This document shows positions 35,822-44,503 of a stretch of DNA of 64,000 nt, in pieces. Positions within the stretch are counted from its first letter, which is position 1. The number at the start of each line of letters is the position of its first letter. The position numbers were made by a program, and so were the translations under genes. The notes beneath the pieces are model-generated. The model was not told where the DNA came from and did no database searches. It worked only from the letters and a program-made list of their open reading frames with translations. The stretch comes from Burkholderiaceae bacterium (GTDB taxonomy: Bacteria > Pseudomonadota > Gammaproteobacteria > Burkholderiales > Burkholderiaceae_E): NCBI GenBank assembly GCA_024235875.1, contig JACKLP010000006.1, positions 124,001 through 188,000 on the forward strand. Direction: 5' to 3'.

Positions 35822-36406
35822 TTAACCGGCCCGAGGGCCGAAGCGCGACCGAGCCTTCTCGGCGAGCTGTCGACGCTGCTCCGGGGTCAGGACCTCGGCG
35901 ATGTCGGCCAGCGCGCGCGACACGCGCCTGGACGCCTGGTCCAATCGGGCGAATTCGCCCGCCCGCAGGCTCTCGATCGCGGCGCGATCGATGGTCTGCG
36001 CACTGAGCAGGGAAACCGCCTTGTCGCGCCCTTCGCGATGGGCGGCGCGCATCGGCGCCAGGTCGGCGATCGCCGCTTTGGCTATCCCCGTGACCTTGGC
36101 CTTTTGCTCGTCGGTGGCGTCGACATGAGAGAGCACCCGGTCCACCGCTCGCTCGACGCGCGACTGCACTTCCTCGACGCTCATCGCCGCGTGGTGCCCG
36201 TGACCGCCCCAGCCGTGCGAATGCCACCGGTGCGCACCGCCGCTACACGCGGCCACGGTCGCGATCGCCGCGCCGATGCCGCCGATCAGCCACCAACGCC
36301 GCCGCGAGCGACCACGCCCGCCCGACGCCGGGCTCGGCGTCGGCGACGACGGCGCGGCAGCGTCCTTGCCCGGGTTGGTCGACGAATCCCTGTCTTGCTC
36401 GTTCAT
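35822..36406 (-). CDS. Spy/CpxP-like periplasmic protein with a His-rich segment
   Basis: 194 residues from the ATG at 36406 (AAGGAG upstream). A long polar N-terminus (about 35 residues) precedes a membrane or lipoprotein signal (LIGGIGAAIATVAAC, possible lipid Cys54). Then comes a His-rich stretch HRWHSHGWGGHGHH (59-72) and a helical domain (76-190). That domain ends with the LTxxQ motif LTPEQ (173-177), typical of Spy/CpxP chaperones and CnrX-like metal sensors. Six His in 14 residues suggest metal binding. Four phased TTCA repeats upstream suggest control by the nearby two-component system. Confidence 0.82.
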   Translation of the reverse strand: MNEQDRDSSTNPGKDAAAPSSPTPSPASGGRGRSRRRWWLIGGIGAAIATVAACSGGAHRWHSHGWGGHGHHAAMSVEEVQSRVERAVDRVLSHVDATDEQKAKVTGIAKAAIADLAPMRAAHREGRDKAVSLLSAQTIDRAAIESLRAGEFARLDQASRRVSRALADIAEVLTPEQRRQLAEKARSRFGPRAG

Positions 36407-36490
36407 TGCTTCACTCCTTGTTGCTGAATCGATCCGGACGGGCCGAAGCGCCCGACACCCACAGTCTCGGGTGCTCGCGCGAACGGCGGA

Positions 36491-36524
36491 TGAAGCTCGA
36501 TGAAGAAATGTGAAGCCCAATGAA
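36491..36524 (-). promoter_or_regulatory. Four TTCA direct repeats with exact 10-bp phasing
   Basis: On the minus strand, reading toward the Spy-like gene, TTCA occurs at 36524-36521, 36514-36511, 36504-36501 and 36494-36491, with six-base spacers throughout. The array ends 85 bp before the ATG. Phased tetramers of this kind are how OmpR-family regulators dock as tandem dimers. The OmpR-type regulator at 33.7-34.4 kb is the obvious candidate. I did not see the array repeated in the region before the two-component genes. Confidence 0.65.
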
Positions 36525-36553
36525 AAACGCCGGGATCCCGAGGGAACCCGGCG
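36522..36553 (-). terminator. Intrinsic terminator of the FAH-family gene
   Basis: On the minus strand a 7-bp G/C stem (CGCCGGG/CCCGGCG, 36528-36553), extended by further pairs around a small loop, is followed by TTTTT. It lies 44 bp after the stop of the FAH-family gene. Its T tract touches the first TTCA repeat of the Spy-like promoter. Confidence 0.75.
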
Positions 36554-36596
36554 CCCGGCCCGAGTGGGCGGTGGCGACGATCGATCGCCGCCGGCC

Positions 36597-37445
36597 TCAG
36601 AGCTTGAAGCGGACGATCTTCTGCTCCTGGGATCCCAGCTTGTCGATCCCGAGCGTGACCACGTCGCCGACATTCAGGAACTGCGGCGGCTTCATGCCGG
36701 CGGCAACGCCGGGCGGCGTGCCGGTGGTGATGATGTCGCCCGGCTCGAGGGTCATGAACTGGCTCACATAGGAGACCACCGTGGCGCAATCGAAGATCAT
36801 CGTCTTGGTGTTGCCACGCTGGCGCGAGCTGCCGTTGACGTCGAGCCACATGTCGAGTTTCTGTGGGTTGCCGACCTCGTCGGCCGTCACGAGCCACGGA
36901 CCGATCGGCCCGAAGGTGTCGCAGCCCTTGCCCTTGTCCCAGGTACCACCGCGCTCGATCTGGAACTCGCGCTCGCTCACGTCGTTGACCACGCAGTAGC
37001 CGGCCACGTGCGAGAGCGCCGCCTTCTTCGTGACATGCCGGGCACGCGTCCCGATGACGATCCCGAGTTCGAGCTCGTAGTCGAGCTTCTTCGAGCCCTT
37101 GGGCTGCATGACGTCGTCATTGGCACCCTGCATGCAGCCAAGCGTCTTCATGAAGACGACCGGCTCCTTGGGAATCGGATTGCCCGTCTCGGCCGCATGA
37201 TCGGAATAGTTCAATCCGATCGCCACGAACTTGGTGGCACCGGTGAACGGCACGCCCATGCGCTGCTTGCCGCGAACCAGCGGCAGCTTGGCGGCCTTGA
37301 GCTTGGCCAGCTTGGCCAGGCTCTTGGGCGCGAGCTGCGCCGGCCCGATGTCGGGGATCACGCCGGAGAGATCGCGCAGCTTGCCTTCGTCGTCGATCAT
37401 GCCCGGCTTCTCTTTGCCAAGGCGACCATATCGCACCAGTTTCAT
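36597..37445 (-). CDS. Fumarylacetoacetate hydrolase (FAH) family protein
   Basis: 282 residues. The FAH catalytic domain (about 70-280) has the opening IGLNYSDHAAE, metal ligands in DYELELGIVIG and NDVSERE, and the closing GDIITTGTPPGV. Family members cleave or decarboxylate 2,4-diketo acids (for example acylpyruvate, 2,4-diketo-3-deoxy sugar acids, or oxaloacetate). A short N-terminal domain (MKLVRYGRLGKEKPG) is usual for the ureidoglycolate-lyase-like subgroup. GAGGAG precedes the ATG. It stands alone, but its chemistry would fit the sugar-acid enzymes at 47-54 kb. Confidence 0.88.
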   Translation of the reverse strand: MKLVRYGRLGKEKPGMIDDEGKLRDLSGVIPDIGPAQLAPKSLAKLAKLKAAKLPLVRGKQRMGVPFTGATKFVAIGLNYSDHAAETGNPIPKEPVVFMKTLGCMQGANDDVMQPKGSKKLDYELELGIVIGTRARHVTKKAALSHVAGYCVVNDVSEREFQIERGGTWDKGKGCDTFGPIGPWLVTADEVGNPQKLDMWLDVNGSSRQRGNTKTMIFDCATVVSYVSQFMTLEPGDIITTGTPPGVAAGMKPPQFLNVGDVVTLGIDKLGSQEQKIVRFKL

Positions 37446-37643
37446 CGGGGGTACTCCTCGTTAATTTAGGATTCTGAGGCGTCGGCCGCCAAGCACGAGA
37501 CGGTGCGCTCGAGCCGGCCGTCGTCGCGCAGATTCTAGAGGACACTTCCATGCCAAGTCTCGATCCAGGTGGTCTCGGGCGATGCCGACGCGGCCTGACG
37601 GCAACGATGCGATTCGAATGCCGCGTCGCAATGGACTGATGCG

Positions 37644-38717
37644 ATGGGCTCCCAACTGATGCTGTTCCTGCTCGGCCTGGCTGCACTGATCGGCGGCGCC
37701 GAGGTACTCGTGCGTGGCGCGTCGCGAATCGCCACGGCCTTCGGGCTGTCGCCACTGATGGTCGGACTGACCGTCGTGGCCTTCGGCACCAGTGCGCCCG
37801 AACTCGCGGTGGCGACCGGTGCCGCGCTGTCGGGTCAGACCGCGATGGCGCTGGGCAACGTGGTCGGCAGCAACATCCTCAATGTCCTGATGATCCTCGG
37901 TGCCGCGGCACTGATCGCGCCGCTGCGGGTCGATCGCCAATTGATCCGGCAGGAGGTGCCGATCATGATCGGCGCCTCGCTGCTGATGCTGGTGCTCGCG
38001 CTCGATGGCCGGATCTCGCGGGCCGATGCCGCACTGCTGACGCTCGGCCTGGCCTGGTACACGATCTTCCTCGTGCGTCGCGCCCGGCTCGAGCGCAATG
38101 AGCCACGTGGCGACGACTCGAGCACCGTCGCGCGCACCGGTGTCGGGGCCCGGCTGCTCGATCTGGCCATGGTCCTGGCCGGGCTCGCGCTGCTGGCCAA
38201 CGGCGCCGACTGGCTGGTCGAGGCGGCATCGGCATTCGCGCGCAGCTTCGGCATCAGCGATCTGGTGATCGGGTTGACCGTGGTCGCACTCGGTACCTCG
38301 GCGCCCGAGCTGGCCGCATCGATCGTCGCCGCGCTTCGCGGCGAGCGCGACATGGCTGTCGGCAACGTGATCGGCAGCAACCTGTTCAACATCCTGGGCT
38401 GCATCGGGATCGCCGGCTTGCTGGCCCCGTCGGGCCTGCCGGCACCGGCATCCCTGCTGAGCTTCGACCTTTGGGTGATGATCGCGGTGGCGGTCGCCTG
38501 CCTGCCGATCTTCTTCACCGGACGCGAGGTGGCCCGATGGGAGGGCGCGCTCTTCCTCGCCTACGCGGCGGCCTATGTCGGATACGTGCTGCTTGCGGCC
38601 ACCCACCATGACGCGCTGCCCTGGTTCTCCAACGCGATGCTCTCGTTCGTGCTGCCGCTGACAGTCGTGACGCTGGTCGTCAGCGTGGTCGCGCCCGGCC
38701 AGGCGCGAGGCGACTGA
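37644..38717 (+). CDS. Calcium/sodium antiporter, CaCA family (YrbG-like)
   Basis: 357 residues with ten predicted membrane segments in two homologous halves. The alpha-1 repeat is GLTVVAFGTSAPELAV with GNVVGSNILNV. The alpha-2 repeat is GLTVVALGTSAPELAASIV with GNVIGSNLFNI. These are the ion-binding signatures of the family. It is monocistronic and converges on the ABC exporter gene. Exact ion specificity in bacteria is rarely known. Confidence 0.92.
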   Translation: MGSQLMLFLLGLAALIGGAEVLVRGASRIATAFGLSPLMVGLTVVAFGTSAPELAVATGAALSGQTAMALGNVVGSNILNVLMILGAAALIAPLRVDRQLIRQEVPIMIGASLLMLVLALDGRISRADAALLTLGLAWYTIFLVRRARLERNEPRGDDSSTVARTGVGARLLDLAMVLAGLALLANGADWLVEAASAFARSFGISDLVIGLTVVALGTSAPELAASIVAALRGERDMAVGNVIGSNLFNILGCIGIAGLLAPSGLPAPASLLSFDLWVMIAVAVACLPIFFTGREVARWEGALFLAYAAAYVGYVLLAATHHDALPWFSNAMLSFVLPLTVVTLVVSVVAPGQARGD

Positions 38718-38781
38718 GAAACGTTCCCTGCGTCTTGCGCTCACCGAGCCGGCTGCTGCGATCCTGCGAGCCAGCCGCGAT

Positions 38782-40626
38782 TCAGGCGTCGAACTGCATT
38801 GCGGCCAGGCGCGCATAGAGGCCGCCCGCCGCGACCAACTCGGCGTGTGTGCCCTGCTCCGCGATCGCGCCGTGATCCAGGACGACGATACGATCGGCAT
38901 TGACGATCGTCGCCAGCCGATGGGCGATGACGATCGTCGTGCGCCCCTTCATCGCCTGCTCGAGCGCCGCCTGAACCGCGCGCTCGCTCTGCGCATCGAG
39001 CGCGCTGGTCGCTTCGTCGAGCAGCAGCAGGGGCGGATTCTTGAGCAGCGCCCGCGCGATCGCGATCCGCTGGCGCTGCCCGCCGGACAGCCGAACCCCG
39101 CGCTCGCCCAGAAAGGTGCGATAGCCCTCCGGCAGCCGGGTGATGAACTCGTCGGCGCGCGCTGCACGCGCGGCGGCGACGACTTCCTCGTCGCTGGCGT
39201 CGAGTCGACCGTAGCGGATGTTCTCCATCGCATCGGCCGAGAACACGACGCTGTCCTGCGACACCAGACCGATCGCCTGGCGCAGCGAGGCGCTGTCGAG
39301 CTGGCGCAGGTCGTGGCCGTCAATCTCGATGCGCCCTTGCTGCGGATCGTGGAAACGCAGCAATAGCTGGAACACCGTCGTCTTGCCGGCCCCCGACGGG
39401 CCGACCAGGGCGACGGTCTCGCCCGGGGCGACCCCGAAGGACACCGCGTCGAGCGCGGCCTCGCCCGGGCGAGAGGGGTAGGAGAAGCAGACCGATGACA
39501 GATTCACGCTCGCGCCACGCAACATCGTCCCCGACGCCACCGGCAAGTGCAGCGACCCCGACATGATCGTGGGCCTGGCCTCGAGCAGCTCGAGCAGACG
39601 CTCGGTCGCGCCCGCGGCGCGCTGGATATCGCCCAGCACTTCGGCGATCGCTCCGGTCGAGCCCGCCACCAGCGCCGCATACATCACGAACTGCGCGAGC
39701 ACGCCCGCGGTCATTCTGCCGTCGAGTACGGCATGGGCGCCGAGCCACAGCACGAACACGATGGCGCCGAACACGAGCACGATCGCCAGCGCGGTGAGCA
39801 GCGCGCGCGCCCGATTGCGGCGCACCGCGCTGGCGAAAGCGCGCTCGGTGGCATCGGCATAGCGCGTGGCCTCGAGCGACTCGCGCACGTAGGCCTGCAC
39901 GATCTGCATGGCGCCCAGGGTTTCGCCCGCCAGCGCGCCGGTGTCGGCAATGCGGTCCTGGCTGTCTCGCGACAGCCGCCGCACCCGACGCCCGAACACG
40001 AGGATCGGCGCGACCACCGCGAGCAGCATGCCGATGATCAGCGAGGCCAGCGTCGGGCTGGTCACGACCATCATCGACACGCTGCCCACGAACAACAACA
40101 GGTTGCGCAACCCGAGCGAGATGCTCGTCCCCACCAGCGTCTGGATCAGCGTGGTATCGGTCGACAGACGCGACAAGACCTCGCCGGTGCGCAGAGTCTC
40201 GAAGAAGACCGGGTCCTGGCGCAGGACCTGCGAATAGACCGCTTCGCGCAGGTCCGCCGTCACGCGCTCGCCAAGCCATGACACCAGGTAGAAGCGCAAT
40301 GCGGTGCCCAGGGCCAGGACGCAGGACACGCAAAACAGCGCGACGAACACCAGGTTCACCTGCCCCGCGCCGGCGCTGAGCGCCGCATCGGCGAAACCGA
40401 GATCGATCAGCTGGCGAAAGGCCAGTGGCAGCGTCAGCGTGGCGGCGGCCGCGACGACCAGGGCCACAGCGGCCAGCGCCAGTCGCAGGCGATAGCGCAG
40501 CACGAAAGGACGCAAGGCGCCCAACACGGCCAGCGCCGGGCGCTTGGGCGCCGAGCCCGGGGATGGGTCGGGTGCGTTCTTCGGGGAGGTGTCGGGGGCG
40601 GGCACGGCCGGGTCTTCGGGCTTCAT
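38782..40626 (-). CDS. ABC exporter, fused permease and ATPase (MsbA/LmrA type)
   Basis: 614 residues. A Pro-rich cytosolic leader of about 30 residues precedes six membrane helices (about 45-330). The nucleotide-binding domain (about 365-610) has Walker A GPSGAGKTT, Q-loop LVSQDSVVFS, signature LSGGQRQRIAIARALL, Walker B LLLLDEATSALD and switch His in IAHRLATI. It works as a homodimer and could export lipids, drugs or peptides. It is not evidently lipid A MsbA, as no lipopolysaccharide genes adjoin it. It stands alone on the minus strand. Confidence 0.9.
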   Translation of the reverse strand: MKPEDPAVPAPDTSPKNAPDPSPGSAPKRPALAVLGALRPFVLRYRLRLALAAVALVVAAAATLTLPLAFRQLIDLGFADAALSAGAGQVNLVFVALFCVSCVLALGTALRFYLVSWLGERVTADLREAVYSQVLRQDPVFFETLRTGEVLSRLSTDTTLIQTLVGTSISLGLRNLLLFVGSVSMMVVTSPTLASLIIGMLLAVVAPILVFGRRVRRLSRDSQDRIADTGALAGETLGAMQIVQAYVRESLEATRYADATERAFASAVRRNRARALLTALAIVLVFGAIVFVLWLGAHAVLDGRMTAGVLAQFVMYAALVAGSTGAIAEVLGDIQRAAGATERLLELLEARPTIMSGSLHLPVASGTMLRGASVNLSSVCFSYPSRPGEAALDAVSFGVAPGETVALVGPSGAGKTTVFQLLLRFHDPQQGRIEIDGHDLRQLDSASLRQAIGLVSQDSVVFSADAMENIRYGRLDASDEEVVAAARAARADEFITRLPEGYRTFLGERGVRLSGGQRQRIAIARALLKNPPLLLLDEATSALDAQSERAVQAALEQAMKGRTTIVIAHRLATIVNADRIVVLDHGAIAEQGTHAELVAAGGLYARLAAMQFDA

Positions 40627-40787
40627 CGGACCGGATTATCGGGCACGGCGCCCAGGTCGGGGGTATCGATGCCGCGACAGGAACGGCGGCGGAACCCGGA
40701 CGCCAGCCGGCATCGCCGCAGCCGGTTATGATCGTTGCGATGGCCCGGCGAAGTCCGGGCGCCGATCACGCCGATGGAGGTCAGAGA

Positions 40788-43115
40788 ATGAGTGTCGACA
40801 CGATTGCACAACGGTTCGGCAGCGGGCAGGCCGTGCGCCGAGTCGAGGACGATGCGCTGCTGCGCGGCGCGGGCAAGTACACCGACGACGTCGTCCCGGC
40901 CGGTCAGCTCGTGCTGATGTTCCTGCGCTCGCCCTACCCGCATGCGCGTATCGCCTCGATCGACACCGCCGACGCCGCCGCAATGCCCGGCGTCGTCGCC
41001 ATCTATACGGGCGCCGAGCTGGTCGCGGCGGGCGTATCGCCCATACCCGGTCCGCCCGAGGCCTTCAAGCGCCCCGACGGCAGCGATCCCGCGACCGCAC
41101 CACGCCTGCCGCTCGCACATGAGCGCGTGCGCTATGTCGGCGAGGCGGTGGCCGCGGTGGTGGCCGAGTCGCGGGATGCGGCGCGCGATGCCATCGAGGC
41201 GATCATCGTCGACTTCGACGAGCTGCCGGCAGTCACCGATGCCGCGGCGGCGATCCAGCCGGGGGCGCCCGTGCTGTGCGATGCCGCTCCGGACAACATC
41301 GCCGCGCGCATGTGCCACGGCGACGCCAAGGCCGCCGACGCCGCTTTCGCGAGCGCAGCCCATGTCGTGAGCCTGGACTTGCTCAACCAGCGACTCGCGC
41401 CGGCGTCGATCGAGCCGCGCTCGATCCTCGCCTGGACCGAAGCCGATAGCGGACGCCTCGTCATCCGGCTCTCGAGCCAGATGCCCACCGGCGTGCGCGA
41501 CACCATGTCGGGCGTCCTCGGGATCCCGGCCGACCAGGTCAGGGTGCTGGTGGGCGACGTCGGTGGCGGATTCGGCATGAAGACCGGCATGTATCCGGAA
41601 GACGCCGCGGTCGGGTTCGCGGCCCGCCGGCTCGGCCGCCCGGTCAAGTGGATCGCCGATCGCAGCGAAGAAATGCTCTCGGCCGTGCATGGCCGCGACA
41701 TCCGCAGCAAGGCGCAACTCGCCCTCGACGCCGACGGCCGGATCCTGGCACTGCGGGCCGAGACGCTCGCCAATGTCGGCGCCTATGCGACCGCCACCGG
41801 GGTGGCGATCCAGTTGCTGATCGGGCCGTGGGTGATCACGAGCGTCTACGACATCCCGGTCATCGACCTGAACCTGACCGCGGTCATGACCAACACGGCG
41901 TCGGCCGGCGCCTATCGCGGCGCCGGCCGCCCCGAGGCGATCTACCTGATCGAACGACTGATGTCCCAGGCGGCTCGCCAGACCGGTATCGATGCGGCCG
42001 AGATCCGTCGTCGCAACCTGATCCGGCCGGAACAGATGCCCTACACGAACCAGATGGGGCAGACCTACGACAGTGGCCACTTCGAGCAGCTTCTCGATAC
42101 GGTCCTGGAGCGCTCGGACTACGCGGCCTTCGATGACCGGCTGGCTGCGTCCAGGGGCAATGGCCGGCTGCGCGGCCGGGGCCTGGTGACCTTCCTCGAA
42201 TGGACCGGCGGCAACGTCTTCGAGGAACGCGTCACGGTGCGAATTGCCGCCGACGGATTCATCGAACTGTGGACCGCGACGATGGCCATGGGCCAGGGCA
42301 TCCAGACCAGCCTCGCGCAACTGGCCGTCGACGTGTTCGGCGTGCCGATCGAGCGGATCCGCATGATGCAGGGCGACACCGACATGGCCAACGGCTTCGG
42401 CAGCGCCGGCTCGCGTTCCCTGTTCACCGGTGGATCGGCGGTGCGCGTGGCATCCGAGCGCACCATCGACAAGGCGCGGGATCTCGCCGCCGACGCGCTC
42501 GAGGTCGCCCCCGACGACATCGAGTACCAGGCCGGCCGCTTCACCGTCATGGGCACCGACCGAGCGATCGATCTCTTCGAACTGGCCGCCCGCCAGAGCG
42601 ACGCCCAGATCCATGTCGACTCCACCAGTAGCGTCGGGGGCCCCACCTGGCCGAACGGCGCCCATGTCTGCGAGGTCGAGATCGAGCCGGATACCGGCGC
42701 CGTGCAGGTGGTCTCGTATGTGAACGTCAACGACGTCGGCCGGGTCGTCAATCCGATGATCGTCGTCGGCCAGCTCGAAGGGGGCGCCGTCCAGGGAATG
42801 GGCCAGGCATTGTGCGAGGCGGTCGCCTATGACCCGGAATCGGGCCAGTTGCTGACCGGTAGCTTCATGGACTACGCGATGCCACGTGCCGACATCTTCG
42901 GCGGCTTCGACACCTCGATGGATCAGTCGGTGCCCTGTCTGAACAACCCGCTCGGGGTCAAGGGCGTGGGTGAGCTCGGCACCATCGGCGCGACGCCCGC
43001 GGTCGTGATCGCGGTGATCGACGCGCTGGTCCGTGCCGGCGTGCCGCTCGAGCGGGCCAATGCGCTGCAGATGCCGCTGACGGCCGAGAAGGTCTGGGGC
43101 GCGCTCAGAGGCTAG
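40788..43115 (+). CDS. Molybdenum hydroxylase large subunit (xanthine/aldehyde/CO dehydrogenase family), no partner subunits nearby
   Basis: 775 residues, starting at the ATG at 40788 with GGAGG 7 bases upstream. The N-terminal domain has RGAGKYTDD and FLRSPYPHARI. The molybdopterin domain has GGFGMKTGMYPED, AYRGAGRPEA (form II, not the CO-dehydrogenase CSFR loop) and the catalytic Glu in GVKGVGELGTIGATPA near the C-terminus. Such enzymes normally need a 2Fe-2S subunit and an FAD subunit encoded beside them; neither is in this window. The substrate is unknown. It overlaps the convergent aminotransferase gene by 11 bp. Confidence 0.88.
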   Translation: MSVDTIAQRFGSGQAVRRVEDDALLRGAGKYTDDVVPAGQLVLMFLRSPYPHARIASIDTADAAAMPGVVAIYTGAELVAAGVSPIPGPPEAFKRPDGSDPATAPRLPLAHERVRYVGEAVAAVVAESRDAARDAIEAIIVDFDELPAVTDAAAAIQPGAPVLCDAAPDNIAARMCHGDAKAADAAFASAAHVVSLDLLNQRLAPASIEPRSILAWTEADSGRLVIRLSSQMPTGVRDTMSGVLGIPADQVRVLVGDVGGGFGMKTGMYPEDAAVGFAARRLGRPVKWIADRSEEMLSAVHGRDIRSKAQLALDADGRILALRAETLANVGAYATATGVAIQLLIGPWVITSVYDIPVIDLNLTAVMTNTASAGAYRGAGRPEAIYLIERLMSQAARQTGIDAAEIRRRNLIRPEQMPYTNQMGQTYDSGHFEQLLDTVLERSDYAAFDDRLAASRGNGRLRGRGLVTFLEWTGGNVFEERVTVRIAADGFIELWTATMAMGQGIQTSLAQLAVDVFGVPIERIRMMQGDTDMANGFGSAGSRSLFTGGSAVRVASERTIDKARDLAADALEVAPDDIEYQAGRFTVMGTDRAIDLFELAARQSDAQIHVDSTSSVGGPTWPNGAHVCEVEIEPDTGAVQVVSYVNVNDVGRVVNPMIVVGQLEGGAVQGMGQALCEAVAYDPESGQLLTGSFMDYAMPRADIFGGFDTSMDQSVPCLNNPLGVKGVGELGTIGATPAVVIAVIDALVRAGVPLERANALQMPLTAEKVWGALRG

Positions 43116-44346
43116 CGCACGCGCCAGGCGTTCGCGCGGCACGTGCCAGCCGCGCGACGCCCTCGGCGCATCGCGCCTCGCCTACCGTCGAGAACGCCAG
43201 CCTCAGGCTGGACCGGTCGGGCGCATCGGCGAAGAAGGGCTCGCCAGGTACGTACATCACGCCGTGATCTAGCGCCACGGGCAGCAGCGCGGCCGCATCG
43301 GTGCCGTCCTCGAAGCGCGCCCACAGGAACATCCCGCCATCCGGATCGTTGAAGCCGATGCGATCCCCGAAATGCCGATGCAGCGCGTCGGCGAGGGCCC
43401 GCTTGCGCGCGCCATAGGCCCGTGCGATCGCGGCGACGCGGGTCGGCAGCCGTCCCGAGCCCAGGTAGCGGGCGGCGATCTCCTGCGTCAGCGCCGAGGT
43501 CTGCAGGTCCAGGCTCTGTTTGACACGGGTCACCGGTCCGACCAGTGCCTCGGGCAGTACGGTCCAGCCGATTCGAAGCGCCGGCGCGACCACCTTGGAG
43601 AGAGAGCAGACATGGATCACGCGTGCCGCTGCGCCCGGCACCCGGGGCGCGAGCGCAAGCAGGGAGGGCAGCGGCTCGCCCCCGAAACGCAATTCGCCAT
43701 AGGGATCGTCCTCGATCAGCCAGACGTCGTGGCGCACCGCCCATTCGAGCAATGCCAGCCGGCGCGCCAGCGACAGACAGGCCCCGCTCGGATTGGCGAA
43801 GGTCGGCACCACGTAGGCGAGCCTGGGCGCGAGCCCGGCACAGGCGGCATCGAGTCGCTCGACGCACAGGCCGTCGGCATCGACATCGACCGCCACGACG
43901 CGGGCCTGCGCGAGATGCAGCACCTGTAGCGCGGCCAGATACGACGGGCGCTCCACGACGACTGTCGCGCCCGGATCGAGCAGGCTGCGCACGACGAGGT
44001 CGAGTGCCTGCTGGGACCCACTCGTGACCAGCACGCGCGACGCCTCCACCGGCGCACCGCGCTCGCCCATCAGTCGGGCCAACGCCTGGCGCAAGTCGTC
44101 CTGGCCCTCGGTGGCGCCGTACTGGAAGACGTCGACTCCGGTCTCGAGCACGGCCGCGGTGGCGGCGTGAAGCCCCTCGAGGTCGAACATCGCCGCCGCC
44201 GGCAGGCCGCCGGCAAACGAGATCATGCCGGGCCGGCGTGCATGGGCGAGCAAGTCGCGGATCGCCGAGCTGGTCAGGCCCGCGGCACGCGCCGACAGGC
44301 GCGGCCTCGGGCCCGCGTCGGCGACGGGAGGCTGGGTCGTGTTCAT
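43105..44346 (-). CDS. PLP-dependent aminotransferase, class I (2-aminoadipate / aromatic type)
   Basis: 413 residues. It opens with SARAAGLTSSAIRDLLAHARRPGMISFAGGLPA, typical of the LysN/Aro8-like fold-I subgroup. The PLP lysine is in CSLSKVVAPALRIGW, and VPTFANPSGACLS and EDDPYGELRF carry the Asn and Asp/Tyr contacts. There is no N-terminal GntR domain, so this is not a MocR regulator. Likely donors are 2-aminoadipate, aromatic or branched amino acids; which one cannot be read. The 3-prime end overlaps the molybdenum hydroxylase gene. Confidence 0.87.
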   Translation of the reverse strand: MNTTQPPVADAGPRPRLSARAAGLTSSAIRDLLAHARRPGMISFAGGLPAAAMFDLEGLHAATAAVLETGVDVFQYGATEGQDDLRQALARLMGERGAPVEASRVLVTSGSQQALDLVVRSLLDPGATVVVERPSYLAALQVLHLAQARVVAVDVDADGLCVERLDAACAGLAPRLAYVVPTFANPSGACLSLARRLALLEWAVRHDVWLIEDDPYGELRFGGEPLPSLLALAPRVPGAAARVIHVCSLSKVVAPALRIGWTVLPEALVGPVTRVKQSLDLQTSALTQEIAARYLGSGRLPTRVAAIARAYGARKRALADALHRHFGDRIGFNDPDGGMFLWARFEDGTDAAALLPVALDHGVMYVPGEPFFADAPDRSSLRLAFSTVGEARCAEGVARLARAARTPGACASL

Positions 44347-44503
44347 GCCACCATCATCGCGAGGTGGCGAGGCCTTGTCGCGATACGGTCGGCGCCTTCA
44401 TCACCGACGCCGTGCCGGCCCTGACTCCGGTACAGTACCGCTACAGCGCCGACCCATCACGCGCAAGACGCCGATCCGCGTCCCGAATCGATCCGCGAGT
44501 GGC

